Of a stretch of DNA of 64,000 nucleotides, positions 9,290 to 19,142 are shown one piece after another; position 1 is the stretch's first letter; each line of letters opens with the position of its first letter. The translations under genes were made by a program, and so were the position numbers. The notes beneath the pieces are model-generated. The model did not search any database. It was not told where the DNA came from and was given only the letters and a program-made list of their open reading frames with translations. The stretch spans positions 57,093 through 121,092 of the forward strand of contig NZ_JACOFW010000013.1 of the NCBI RefSeq assembly GCF_014284305.1. Reading direction: 5' to 3'. Origin of the DNA: Affinundibacterium seohonense (lineage in GTDB: Bacteria > Pseudomonadota > Gammaproteobacteria > Burkholderiales > Burkholderiaceae_D).

Positions 9290-11368
9290 CTAAACTCTTA
9301 AAAATTCTTCTCTATGGCCCATCCATCGCTGCAAATGCGCTTCGACAGTCGGCATATCATGTGCCAATAACTGCACCGCCAGATTGCGGGCTTTCTCAAC
9401 TAAATATTGGTCTTTCTCCAGATTGGCAAAACGTAGCAGTGCTTCGCCTGATTGCCGTGCCCCTAAAAATTCACCCGGGCCGCGTAGTTCTAAATCTTTT
9501 CGGGCAATTTCAAAACCATCCGTACTTTCACGCATAGTCAGTAAGCGTTGTTTGGCGGTGTGACCGAGCGGGCCCTGATACAGCAATAAGCAAACGCTGG
9601 CAGCCGCACCGCGACCAACACGACCACGCAATTGGTGTAACTGGGACAGACCAAAGCGTTCAGCATGTTCGATCACCATCAGGCTCGCATTCGGCACATC
9701 GACGCCGACCTCAATCACGGTCGTTGCTACCAAGACTTGTACTTCATTGCGAGTGAAGGCATCCATCACGATCTGCTTCTCAGTGGGCTTGAGTTTGCCG
9801 TGTACTAGACCAACTCGACAGTCAGGCAAAGCGGCACTGAGCATCGCGTGTGTGTCTGTTGCAGTTTGTAATTGCAGGGCTTCGGATTCTTCGATCAGCG
9901 GGCAGACCCAATATACTTGTTTGCCTTCTTGCGCTGCGGCGTGTACGCGTTCTATCACTTCATCACGGCGATTCTGATCGACCACGCGCGTAACGATGGG
10001 TGTGCGTCCTGGCGGCAGTTCATCGATCACTGACACTTCAAGATCCGCGTAGTAGGTCATCGCCAGAGTACGTGGAATCGGTGTTGCTGACATCATTAGT
10101 TGATGTGGAGTTTTGCCGGCTTCAGCTTTGTTACGTAGCGTGAGTCTTTGCGCCACACCGAAGCGATGTTGTTCATCGACGATGACTAAACCCAATTTAG
10201 CAAATTGCACACTGTCTTGAATCAGCGCGTGGGTGCCAATCACCAGTTGTGCTTCACCGGAAGCGATGAGGGCGTTTGCTTGTTCTTTCTCTTTCTTCTT
10301 TAAACTACCGGTCAGCCACGCTGTTTTTACGCCTAGAGGTTCTAGCCAGCCCGCGACTTTACGAAAATGTTGTTCCGCCAAAATCTCGGTCGGTGCCATC
10401 AAAGCTGCTTGATAGCCGCTGTCAATTGCTTGCGTGGCGGCGAGCGCGGCGACTATGGTTTTGCCGCTACCGACGTCGCCCTGCAATAATCTTTGCATGG
10501 GAAACTCTTGTTTAAGATCGGCGCGAATTTCTTCCAAGACGCGTTCTTGGGCTCCCGTTAGTTTGAAAGGCAAAGTCGCTAAGAAAGCGTGCGTCAATGT
10601 CCCAACGATAGGCAGCGCGGTCGCACCTTGAGAACGTCGTGAGGCTTGTGCCCGTTTGAGTGATAACTGTTGCGCTAGTAGCTCATCGAACTTCATACGT
10701 TCCCAAGCTGGATGCTCGTGTTCCAGCAAGGCATACTGATCAACATCCGGCGGCGGATTGTGTAGTAACTTCACTGCCGATTCAAAATCTTGCAAGCCCA
10801 TTTCCTGCAGTAGAGCAGGGGAGAGCGTGTCGTACCATCGCACTTTATTGAGCGCACTAGTAATGGCTTTGCGCAGCATGGTTTGCGAGACACCGTCGCC
10901 AGCGTGATACACCGGTGTCAATGAGGTGGGTAATGCCGCACCTTCATTCACCATTTTATAGGTTGGATGTACCATCTCCGCACCGAAAAAACCGTGGCGA
11001 AGCTCACCGCGAGCTCTGACTCGCATGCCGACTGCCATCTGTTTGATTTGGCTGCCGTAAAAATTTAAAAAGCGTAGGACAACTTGTCCGGTATTGTCGC
11101 TAATCGTGACCACGAGTTGACGACGTGGTCGATATTGAATATCACATTCGGTGACTTCACCTTCGACTTGCACCGAGCTACCACCACGAAAACCGGCATC
11201 GCGCATGGACACGACTTCCGTCTCATCTTCGTAGCGCATCGGTAAATGCAGAACGAAATCCATGTCAGAACGCAGACCTAGTTTGGCAAATTTGTCTTCC
11301 AAGCGCACAGGCTTGGCGGGAGCAGCTTTCTTCTTGCTGGCAGGCTGAGTAGGTGCGCTTGCTGACAT
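9290..11368 (-). CDS. recG: ATP-dependent DNA helicase RecG
   Basis: A 692-residue superfamily 2 helicase that remodels stalled replication forks and Holliday junctions. The N-terminal wedge/OB-fold domain covers about residues 50-150. The helicase core has Walker A GDVGSGKT (297-304) and the DEQH box (398-401). The second RecA-like domain contains the QLRGRVGRG motif VI, and the C-terminal RecG wedge-associated region follows with ARQSG. The length agrees with the family. An Ala/Lys/Pro-rich tail of about 20 residues precedes the usual start, and the ATG at 11368 is taken. It is divergent from queA; a palindromic repeat lies in the intervening region. Confidence 0.97.
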   Translation of the reverse strand: MSASAPTQPASKKKAAPAKPVRLEDKFAKLGLRSDMDFVLHLPMRYEDETEVVSMRDAGFRGGSSVQVEGEVTECDIQYRPRRQLVVTISDNTGQVVLRFLNFYGSQIKQMAVGMRVRARGELRHGFFGAEMVHPTYKMVNEGAALPTSLTPVYHAGDGVSQTMLRKAITSALNKVRWYDTLSPALLQEMGLQDFESAVKLLHNPPPDVDQYALLEHEHPAWERMKFDELLAQQLSLKRAQASRRSQGATALPIVGTLTHAFLATLPFKLTGAQERVLEEIRADLKQEFPMQRLLQGDVGSGKTIVAALAATQAIDSGYQAALMAPTEILAEQHFRKVAGWLEPLGVKTAWLTGSLKKKEKEQANALIASGEAQLVIGTHALIQDSVQFAKLGLVIVDEQHRFGVAQRLTLRNKAEAGKTPHQLMMSATPIPRTLAMTYYADLEVSVIDELPPGRTPIVTRVVDQNRRDEVIERVHAAAQEGKQVYWVCPLIEESEALQLQTATDTHAMLSAALPDCRVGLVHGKLKPTEKQIVMDAFTRNEVQVLVATTVIEVGVDVPNASLMVIEHAERFGLSQLHQLRGRVGRGAAASVCLLLYQGPLGHTAKQRLLTMRESTDGFEIARKDLELRGPGEFLGARQSGEALLRFANLEKDQYLVEKARNLAVQLLAHDMPTVEAHLQRWMGHREEFLRV

Positions 11369-11460
11369 AGGGTAAAATGGCGGGTTGGTCTTAAAAGTGA
11401 TGCGCGGAAAGTAATTCGCGTGATTCTACTGGTTTTTTATACAGTGATGTGAATTTTAAG

Positions 11461-11556
11461 TAGGGCGGGTTGTAACCCGCCAAAATAGGTTCGGGTAAAA
11501 CTTGGTTCCGGCCAAACTCGGTACCGGTTGATCATGGCGGGTTGCAACCCGCCCTA
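11461..11556. repeat. GGCGGGTT-type palindromic element
   Basis: A 96-base element with 12-base terminal inverted repeats, TAGGGCGGGTTG and CAACCCGCCCTA. Each end is a near-perfect hairpin in its own right (GGCGGGTTGTAACCCGCC at the left and a one-base variant at the right). The ~55 bases between have GGTTCGGG/GGTTCCGG/GGTACCGG motifs that resemble one another. It lies between the divergent recG and queA genes, ending 36 bases before the queA start, so queA transcription must begin inside or beside it. Confidence 0.75.
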
Positions 11557-11592
11557 CGGTTTCCTTCGGTAGTTTGTTTATTTGGTGTAAAT

Positions 11593-12624
11593 ATGTACTC
11601 ACTCAGTGATTTTGATTTTGAACTCCCACCCGAGCTGATCGCGCAGACCGCTTTGCCGGATCGCACGGCGTCGCGCCTCTTGCACGTCAGTGATACTGGC
11701 ATCGTTGACCGTCAATTTTTTGACATCGTCGATCAACTTGACGCAGGTGATTTGCTGGTATTTAACGATACCCGCGTATTGAAAGCACGTTTTTTCGGTG
11801 CCAAAGAAACCGGCGGCAAAGTTGAAATGCTGGTCGAGCGTGTGATCAAAAATACGAATGACGAACACATTGTGCATGTGCAATTGCGCGCTTCCAAATC
11901 GCCTTTGGCAGGTAGCAAAATCCGCTTGGCTGATGCCTTCGATGTCACAGTTGGCGAACGTGCTGGTGAGTTTTTCACCTTGCATTTCCCTGATGATGTG
12001 TTCGAACTCATCGAGAAATACGGCCGCCTGCCATTGCCTCCATATATCAATCATGAAGCCGATGATTTCGATGAACACCGCTACCAAACCGTGTACTCAC
12101 GCGTTCCGGGTGCAGTCGCTGCACCTACCGCAGGTTTGCATTTTGACGAAGTGCTTTTGGAAAAATGTAAAGCCAAAGGCATACAACTCGCGTTCGTCAC
12201 TTTGCACGTTGGCGCTGGGACTTTCCAACCTGTGCGTACCGAAGACTTAAGCAAGCACGATATGCATAGCGAGTGGTACACCGTACCAGAAGAAACTGTA
12301 GCGGCAGTGCGCGCGACCAAAGCTGCTGGTAAAAATGTGGTCTGTGTTGGCACTACCAGTATGCGTGCAATTGAATCGGCGTCACAAACTGGTGAGCTGT
12401 TAGCAGGCAGTGACGATACCTGTTTGTTCATCACGCCAGGCTATCGTTTCATTACTGTGGACCGTTTAATTACGAATTTCCATTTGCCAAAGTCTACATT
12501 AATGATGCTGGTATCAGCATTTGCGGGTTACGATGCGATACGTGAAGCGTATGCCCATGCGATTGCACAGAAATATCGTTTCTTTAGTTATGGTGATGCG
12601 ATGTTGTTGACGAATCGCTCATAA
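11593..12624 (+). CDS. queA: S-adenosylmethionine:tRNA ribosyltransferase-isomerase
   Basis: QueA transfers and isomerises the ribosyl part of SAM onto preQ1-modified tRNA to give epoxyqueuosine, the step after Tgt in queuosine synthesis. 343 residues, the normal length. Family signatures are present: the N-terminal [13 protein letters not shown], the DRTASRLL segment, RLPLPPYI in the middle, the AAPTAGLHF block, [10 protein letters not shown] and [17 protein letters not shown] near the C-terminus. The ATG at 11593 is chosen because family members start with [13 protein letters not shown] sequence; an in-frame start at 11542 would fall in the palindromic repeat. Tgt follows on the same strand after 283 bases holding two repeats. 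Confidence 0.96.
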   Translation: MYSLSDFDFELPPELIAQTALPDRTASRLLHVSDTGIVDRQFFDIVDQLDAGDLLVFNDTRVLKARFFGAKETGGKVEMLVERVIKNTNDEHIVHVQLRASKSPLAGSKIRLADAFDVTVGERAGEFFTLHFPDDVFELIEKYGRLPLPPYINHEADDFDEHRYQTVYSRVPGAVAAPTAGLHFDEVLLEKCKAKGIQLAFVTLHVGAGTFQPVRTEDLSKHDMHSEWYTVPEETVAAVRATKAAGKNVVCVGTTSMRAIESASQTGELLAGSDDTCLFITPGYRFITVDRLITNFHLPKSTLMMLVSAFAGYDAIREAYAHAIAQKYRFFSYGDAMLLTNRS

Positions 12625-12634
12625 AGAAAGCATT

Positions 12635-12662
12635 GAACCGCAGAGGCGCGGAGTACGCAGAG
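12635..12662. repeat. Half copy of the GAACCGCAGAGGCGC repeat
   Basis: The 28 bases immediately after queA match the left arm of the full palindromic element at 49558-49626 with only two differences (GAACCG for GAGCCG and GCGGAG for GCAGAG). No right arm is seen here, so this is a solo or decayed half-element. Confidence 0.7.
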
Positions 12663-12726
12663 ACATTAAGTACGAACTTCTGTGATGTCTGCAATGCCGT
12701 TCAGCTAAGCTCTTGATTGATTTGTC

Positions 12727-12801
12727 GTCATTCCCGCGAAGGCGGGAATCCAACGGCGTAAAAGCCGAAAGACACTGGATCCCTGCCTTCGCAGGGATGA
12801 C
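12727..12801. repeat. dRS3-like palindromic element, copy 2
   Basis: A 75-base element between queA and tgt. It starts GTCATTCCCGCGAAGGCGGG and ends in CCTTCGCAGGGATGAC, the inverted counterpart. The left end contains ATTCCC-N8-GGGAAT exactly, the dRS3 consensus of Neisseria. It has the same plan and similar length as the copy at 7938-8018. Confidence 0.78.
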
Positions 12802-12877
12802 ACCAAGTCGTGTTGAGCTTATTTGATTGGTGACTGTCAATTCTGTGCATTCACAGTTAAACGTTTAAATTTTCTAG

Positions 12878-14041
<1,164 letters not shown>

Positions 14042-14289
14042 GGGCGCGATTTAGGTAGGTTTTGCCGAATTTGCCTCAAAGAATCGTTTGCACAACAAGT
14101 TTTCGACTGTCTCGGCCGAATTGGCAGAATCCGGCGATCAAGATGCTAGAATGTTGCGCTTTGTTGCTAGGCATGAAAATGCTGATGGTTTTGGCAAGAG
14201 TGTTGTAGGGCTTTAAATCTTCAAGATTGCCCCAAGATGCGTGCAAGTGTCTGATTTGTTTTGAAAAAATTATTAAATGGAGTTTTATC

Positions 14290-14610
14290 GTGTTTATTTC
14301 TAATGCTTATGCACAAGCTGCTGGTGCAGCAAGTCCTGAATCTTCTTTGATGAGCTTTTTGCCTATCATTTTGATGTTTGTGGTTTTGTACTTCGTGATG
14401 ATTCGTCCGCAGATGAAACGTCAAAAAGAACAAAAATCGATGTTGGATGCGTTGGCTAAAGGCGATGAAGTCATCACTGCTGGCGGGATCGCGGGTAAAG
14501 TTACGAAAGTATCCGACGCATTCGTGTCTGTCGAGGTTAGCAATGGCGTCGATATCCAGATCCAAAAAAGTGCAGTCACCACACTGCTACCAAAAGGTAC
14601 ACTGAAATAA
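14290..14610 (+). CDS. yajC: Preprotein translocase subunit YajC
   Basis: Small inner-membrane protein that associates with SecDF. 106 residues from a GTG start at 14290, which has GGAG 7 bases upstream and gives the family's typical MFISNAYAQAAGAA-like opening. A longer frame from a TTG at 14227 has no ribosome binding site. A single membrane segment lies at about residues 23-42 (FLPIILMFVVLYFVMI), followed by the conserved RPQMKRQKE and a small cytoplasmic SH3-like domain with the VITAGGIAGKV motif. About 250 bases separate it from tgt, so it may have its own promoter; a hairpin follows before secD. Confidence 0.95.
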   Translation: MFISNAYAQAAGAASPESSLMSFLPIILMFVVLYFVMIRPQMKRQKEQKSMLDALAKGDEVITAGGIAGKVTKVSDAFVSVEVSNGVDIQIQKSAVTTLLPKGTLK

Positions 14611-14628
14611 CATTCGCTGGCGCAGCAT

Positions 14629-14664
14629 AAGGGGCAAATTTGAAAGTTTGCCCCTTCGTTATTT
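14629..14664 (+). terminator. Hairpin between yajC and secD
   Basis: A 10-base perfect stem (AAGGGGCAAA and TTTGCCCCTT) with an 8-base loop is followed by a T-rich stretch, CGTTATTTT. The T-tract is imperfect, so it may attenuate rather than end yajC transcription, letting part of it continue into secD. Confidence 0.6.
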
Positions 14665-14719
14665 TCGTTGTTTAGTTTTCTATTGTTCTTATTGTGCTGT
14701 ATTTATTTAGACTCTCGCT

Positions 14720-16588
14720 ATGAATCGTTATCCTCTCTGGAAGTACATCATCATATTGATTTCGCTGATCTTTGGTGTTTTGTATGCTTCACCAAATTTT
14801 TTCGGTGATTCATACGCTGTGCAAGTCAATAGCATGAAGGCCACTGTCAAGGTGGACCAAAGCATGATCGCGCAGGTAGAAAAAGTGTTGAAGGAAGCTG
14901 GCATCAGCTCAACCGGTTTTTCTTATGACTTTAATGGTATTCAAGGCTCTGTGCGTGCGCGTTTTGCCAATACGGATTTGCAGTTTAAAGCGAAGGCAGC
15001 ACTGGAAAAAGGTCTGAATCTTGATCCTAGTGATCCCTTATATACCGTGGCCCTGAATCTGTTACCGAACACGCCAGAATGGATGCAAAAACTGCACGCC
15101 TTTCCTATGTACTTAGGTTTGGATTTGCGCGGTGGTGTGCATTTCTTGATGAAGGTCGATACTTCTGCGGTTCTCAATAATCGCTTGAATGCCTTGCAAT
15201 CAAGCATCCGTAGCACATTGAAAGATAAAGAAGTACGCCACGCTGGTATTTCGCGCGATGCTTCTTCTGTCACCATCAAATTCCGTGACGCTGATACACG
15301 CAAAAAGGCACGTGACGTCATCGCACGTCAAATGAATGACGTGAATTTACTCGACAATGTGGTGACACCGGATAACACGGACTTGTCTATCAAAGTCTCG
15401 ATGAAACCAGATGCTTTGACGAATCTGATGAACGAAGGCGTGAAGCAAAATATTGCCGCTTTGTCCAAGCGTGTGAATGAAATTGGTGTTGCAGAACCGA
15501 TTATTCAGCAACAAGGCGCAGATCGTATCGTCGTGCAATTACCTGGCGTGCAAGATGTAGCGCGCGCAAAATCGATTATCGGTCGTACCGCGACATTGGA
15601 AGTGCGTTTGGTTGATGAAAGTGTGATCGGCCCAGTCGATGAAAATACGGCTGTACCATTCGGTTCCGAAATGTTTAAAGTTGGTCGCGGCGGTCCTGCA
15701 ATTTTGTATAAAGATCCTATCGTCACAGGTGACGCCATCACTGGCGCGCAAGCAAGTTTCGATCAAAATCAACAGCCTGCAGTGAGCATCGATTTGAATA
15801 GCGAAGGCGGTCGTCGCATGGGTGAAGCGACTCGTCAAAACGTTGGTAAACGTATGGCCTTTGTCTTGTTTGAAAAAGGTAAGGGCGAATTGTTGCAGGT
15901 GGCGACGATTCAAGGTCTGTTCAGCAATAAGTTTCAAACCACAGGTATGCGTTCCACCAATGATGCAAATGAACTCGCATTACTGTTACGCGCTGGTGCT
16001 TTAGCAGCGCCGATGGAAGTTATCGAAGAACGCACGATCGGTGCGCAATTGGGTGCGGAAAATATCACTAAAGGTATTCACTCCACAATGTACGGCTTTG
16101 CCGCCATCGCTGTGTTCATGATCGTGTATTACATGATTTTTGGATTCTTCAGCGTGTTTGCCTTAGCGGTTAACTTGTTATTGTTAGTTGGTATTTTGTC
16201 GGTGATGCAAGCGACCTTGACCTTGCCAGGTATGGCGGCGATTGCACTGGCACTGGGTATGGCGATTGACGCTAACGTTTTGATTAATGAACGTATCCGT
16301 GAAGAGCTGCGTGGTGGTAATTCACCGCAAAACGCGATCACGCAAGGTTTTGATCGTGCTTGGGCGACGATTCTCGATTCCAACGTGACGACCTTGATCG
16401 TTGGTTTGGCTTTGTTGGTGTTTGGCTCTGGTCCAATTAAAGCGTTTGCGATCGTTCACTGTTTGGGTATTTTGACTTCGATTTTCTCCGCGGTGTTTGT
16501 CTCGCGTGGTGTGGTCAATCTTTGGTATGGACGCAAAAAGAAATTGGCTTCTATTTCGATTGGTCAGATTTGGAAACCTGCTGATTAA
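14720..16588 (+). CDS. secD: Protein translocase subunit SecD
   Basis: RND-type partner of SecYEG that uses the proton gradient to pull exported proteins into the periplasm. 622 residues, normal for Beta- and Gammaproteobacteria. One N-terminal membrane segment (8-28), then a large periplasmic part including P1 with GLDLRGGVHFLM, then five membrane segments from about residue 455 on. The translocase-specific signatures are AAPMEVIEERTIGAQLG and GMAIDANVLINERIREEL, which holds the conserved Asp of the proton path. The ATG at 14720 is the clear start. SecF follows 52 bases later on the same strand. Confidence 0.97.
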   Translation: MNRYPLWKYIIILISLIFGVLYASPNFFGDSYAVQVNSMKATVKVDQSMIAQVEKVLKEAGISSTGFSYDFNGIQGSVRARFANTDLQFKAKAALEKGLNLDPSDPLYTVALNLLPNTPEWMQKLHAFPMYLGLDLRGGVHFLMKVDTSAVLNNRLNALQSSIRSTLKDKEVRHAGISRDASSVTIKFRDADTRKKARDVIARQMNDVNLLDNVVTPDNTDLSIKVSMKPDALTNLMNEGVKQNIAALSKRVNEIGVAEPIIQQQGADRIVVQLPGVQDVARAKSIIGRTATLEVRLVDESVIGPVDENTAVPFGSEMFKVGRGGPAILYKDPIVTGDAITGAQASFDQNQQPAVSIDLNSEGGRRMGEATRQNVGKRMAFVLFEKGKGELLQVATIQGLFSNKFQTTGMRSTNDANELALLLRAGALAAPMEVIEERTIGAQLGAENITKGIHSTMYGFAAIAVFMIVYYMIFGFFSVFALAVNLLLLVGILSVMQATLTLPGMAAIALALGMAIDANVLINERIREELRGGNSPQNAITQGFDRAWATILDSNVTTLIVGLALLVFGSGPIKAFAIVHCLGILTSIFSAVFVSRGVVNLWYGRKKKLASISIGQIWKPAD

Positions 16589-16640
16589 GCATAGTCCACT
16601 CAGCACTTAGTCAATTACAGAAAAGATTTAGGGATTTATC

Positions 16641-17618
16641 ATGGAATTATTCCGAATTAAACGCGACATACCTTTCATGCGCAATGCGCTGATTTTTAAT
16701 GTCATCTCTGCTTTAACTTTCGTTGCAGCTGTGTATTTTCTTGTGACAAAGAGTTTGCATTTGTCTGTGGAATTTACTGGCGGTACTTCGATGGAGGTTA
16801 GCTATAGTCAAGCGGCAAATACTGACAAGATTCGCGACAGCATTAAGGCCTTGGGTTTGAATGAAGTCGTGGTACAGACTTTTGGTAAGGCTCAAGACGT
16901 GGTGATTCGTTTGCCTTTGCCTAAAGTTTCGGACGGTGCTGCTAAGCCAAGTGAAAAAGAACTCAATGCGATGATTACTACGCAAAATGAGCGTGTGATG
17001 AGTGCTTTGAGAACTGATCATCCCGATGTGAAGCTTCAGCGTACAGCCTTAGTTGGCGCGCAGGTTGGTGATGAATTGGCGCATGATGGCTTGATGGCCT
17101 TGTTATTCGTGATCGTCGGCGTGATGGCGTATCTAGCCATACGCTTTGAATGGAAATACGCAGTTTCTGCGATTATCGCGAACTTGCATGACGTGGTGAT
17201 TATTCTGGGTTTCTTCGCCTACTTTGAATGGGAATTTGATCTCGCGGTGTTGGCAGCGATATTGGCGGTCTTGGGATATTCAGTCAACGAATCTGTGGTT
17301 ATTTTTGATCGTATCCGTGAAAATTTCATGAAAATGCGTAAGGCAACCGTGACCGAAGTTATCGATAATGCGATTACTAGCACGATCTCACGTACAGTCA
17401 TCACCCATGGTTCAACGCAGATGATGGTGTTGTCGATGTTGTTCTTTGGTGGGCCAACTTTGCATGGTTTTGCGATTGCTCTGACGATTGGTATTTTGTT
17501 TGGTATTTACTCTTCTGTTTTCGTGGCTGCTGCAATCGCGATGTGGTTGGGTGTCAAGCGTGAAGATCTGATCAAACCAGTGAAAGAAAAAGACGAAACT
17601 GACGGCGCAGTCGTTTAA
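16641..17618 (+). CDS. secF: Protein translocase subunit SecF
   Basis: Second half of the SecDF motor, 325 residues. N-terminal membrane segment near 18-38, then the periplasmic start VEFTGGTSMEV, then a short periplasmic domain and five membrane segments from residue ~147 on. The signature GYSVNESVVIFDRIREN carries the residues matching the SecD Asp region, and SRTVITHGSTQMMVLSML is the conserved helix next to it. A ribosome binding site, TTTAGGGA, precedes the ATG. The C-terminal tail is rich in Lys and Asp. A terminator follows about 60 bases downstream, ending the sec operon. Confidence 0.97.
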   Translation: MELFRIKRDIPFMRNALIFNVISALTFVAAVYFLVTKSLHLSVEFTGGTSMEVSYSQAANTDKIRDSIKALGLNEVVVQTFGKAQDVVIRLPLPKVSDGAAKPSEKELNAMITTQNERVMSALRTDHPDVKLQRTALVGAQVGDELAHDGLMALLFVIVGVMAYLAIRFEWKYAVSAIIANLHDVVIILGFFAYFEWEFDLAVLAAILAVLGYSVNESVVIFDRIRENFMKMRKATVTEVIDNAITSTISRTVITHGSTQMMVLSMLFFGGPTLHGFAIALTIGILFGIYSSVFVAAAIAMWLGVKREDLIKPVKEKDETDGAVV

Positions 17619-17675
17619 CTTAGGGAAAAAACTTTCCTATGTCGTAATTTTCGTAACAAAGCGTATAAAAGAACC

Positions 17676-17705
17676 AAGCCAGCCTGAGTGCTGGCTTTTT
17701 CTTTG
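17676..17705 (+). terminator. Rho-independent terminator after secF
   Basis: AAGCCAG and CTGGCTT arms around an 8-base loop run into TTTCTTT. It separates the sec genes from the RND efflux operon. Confidence 0.85.
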
Positions 17706-17879
17706 TTAAGATGCCGTACGTCAACAAAACATATGTTTTTTGATTTTTATCACTTAGCTATTTTATTATTCATTGGCTAAGCTGATTTGAACCAGAAAAC
17801 AGGCACAGATTTACAGTGTGTTACAGAACTTTCCCAGCGCAAACTGTCTAAAGTGCTTCGACCAGAAAACCAAACCAAC

Positions 17880-19142
17880 ATGAAAAACACAAAAATCACG
17901 GTACTTGCTTTATCCATCGCTCTTGCCGGGGGCGGCTATTGGATGTGGAAAAAAGGCGGTTCTGAAAGTACAGAATTAGTCACAGGTCAAACCATAGGTG
18001 GCAAAGGTGATAAGAATCGCCCAGTCACGGTCAATACGGTGCTCGCAAAAAAACAAGACTACGAAGTCAAATTACAGGCGAATGGTGTGGTGTCATCCTT
18101 GAATATCGTTGACGTGCGTCCGCAGGTCAGCAGTGTGATTGAACGTGTCCACATTAAAGAAGGTCAGTTCGTCCGCGCCGGCGATTTATTATTTACCTTG
18201 GATAACCGCACAGACACGGTCAATGTGAATAAAGCCCAAGCACAGTTAGACAAAGAACTTGCAAGCTTGGCAGAGAATCAACGCCAACTCGCACGTAGCA
18301 AAGAGTTATTTGAGAAGAAATTTCAATCCCAAAGTGTCGTCGATGCCGCGCAAACGACTGTCAAAGCCCAGCAAGCCGTGGTGGATGGCGCCAAAGCTGC
18401 TTTGGCTGCCGCAAAAGTTAGCTTGGGTTACAGTCGTATTGTCGCGCCGGTCAGTGGACGTACAGGTTTGATCAATGTATTTCCAGGTTCACTAGTGCAG
18501 CCGAGTACGGCAGGGGCCGCTTTGGTAACGATAACGCAAATGGACCCGATAGCGATTACATTCCCACTCCCGCAACGGAATTTATTCGATGCCCTAGACA
18601 GTATGAAGCGTGGCGATAGTGTCGCCAATGCCAGCTTGCCGGATAATAAAGCGCGCTTCAAAGGTAAATTGCAGTTTATCGATAACGCAGTCGATGCCAT
18701 TTCTGGCACGGTGAAAGTCAAAGCGGTGTTCGATAATAAGGAAATGAAATTGTGGCCTGGCGCTTATGCTAATGTGGACTTAAGTGTACTGACCTTGAAA
18801 GACGTGATCGTGGTACCACGCGATGCGCTGGTGATGGGCGTCAATGCGGTGAGCGTTTTTGTAGTCGATGCTGAGGGCAAGGCGGAGCAAAAGAAAGTCC
18901 AGCTCCAATATAGTTTTGAAAATGATGCCATCGTTTCCGGCTTAGAATCAGGTATGAAAGTCGTGTTGGAAGGTAAGCAAAATCTCCGCCCTGGTGTGCC
19001 CGTCAAAGAGCGTGTCGAGGGCGATGGCAAGACTAAGAGCGAAGGCGAAACAAAGAAAACGGGTAATAGTGCTGCAGTTGGCACGGCAGCATCGGGAAGC
19101 GCAAGCGCAAGTGCAACCGTATCTTCTGCGAGTGCATCATGA
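17880..19142 (+). CDS. RND efflux periplasmic adaptor (MdtA/AcrA family)
   Basis: Membrane fusion protein linking an inner-membrane RND pump to an outer-membrane channel. 420 residues from the ATG at 17880; a longer frame from 17787 uses a TTG and adds residues unlike any signal sequence. An N-terminal anchor (residues 5-22) has no lipobox. Then follow the biotinyl-lipoyl half motif VDVRPQVSSVIERVHIKEGQ, an alpha-helical hairpin (about 118-180), the second lipoyl half with SRIVAPVSGRTG, and a beta-barrel. The C-terminal tail is a Ser/Ala low-complexity run. Its stop overlaps the pump gene by 4 bases, so the two are translated in step. No outer-membrane channel gene is next to them. Confidence 0.93.
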   Translation: MKNTKITVLALSIALAGGGYWMWKKGGSESTELVTGQTIGGKGDKNRPVTVNTVLAKKQDYEVKLQANGVVSSLNIVDVRPQVSSVIERVHIKEGQFVRAGDLLFTLDNRTDTVNVNKAQAQLDKELASLAENQRQLARSKELFEKKFQSQSVVDAAQTTVKAQQAVVDGAKAALAAAKVSLGYSRIVAPVSGRTGLINVFPGSLVQPSTAGAALVTITQMDPIAITFPLPQRNLFDALDSMKRGDSVANASLPDNKARFKGKLQFIDNAVDAISGTVKVKAVFDNKEMKLWPGAYANVDLSVLTLKDVIVVPRDALVMGVNAVSVFVVDAEGKAEQKKVQLQYSFENDAIVSGLESGMKVVLEGKQNLRPGVPVKERVEGDGKTKSEGETKKTGNSAAVGTAASGSASASATVSSASAS

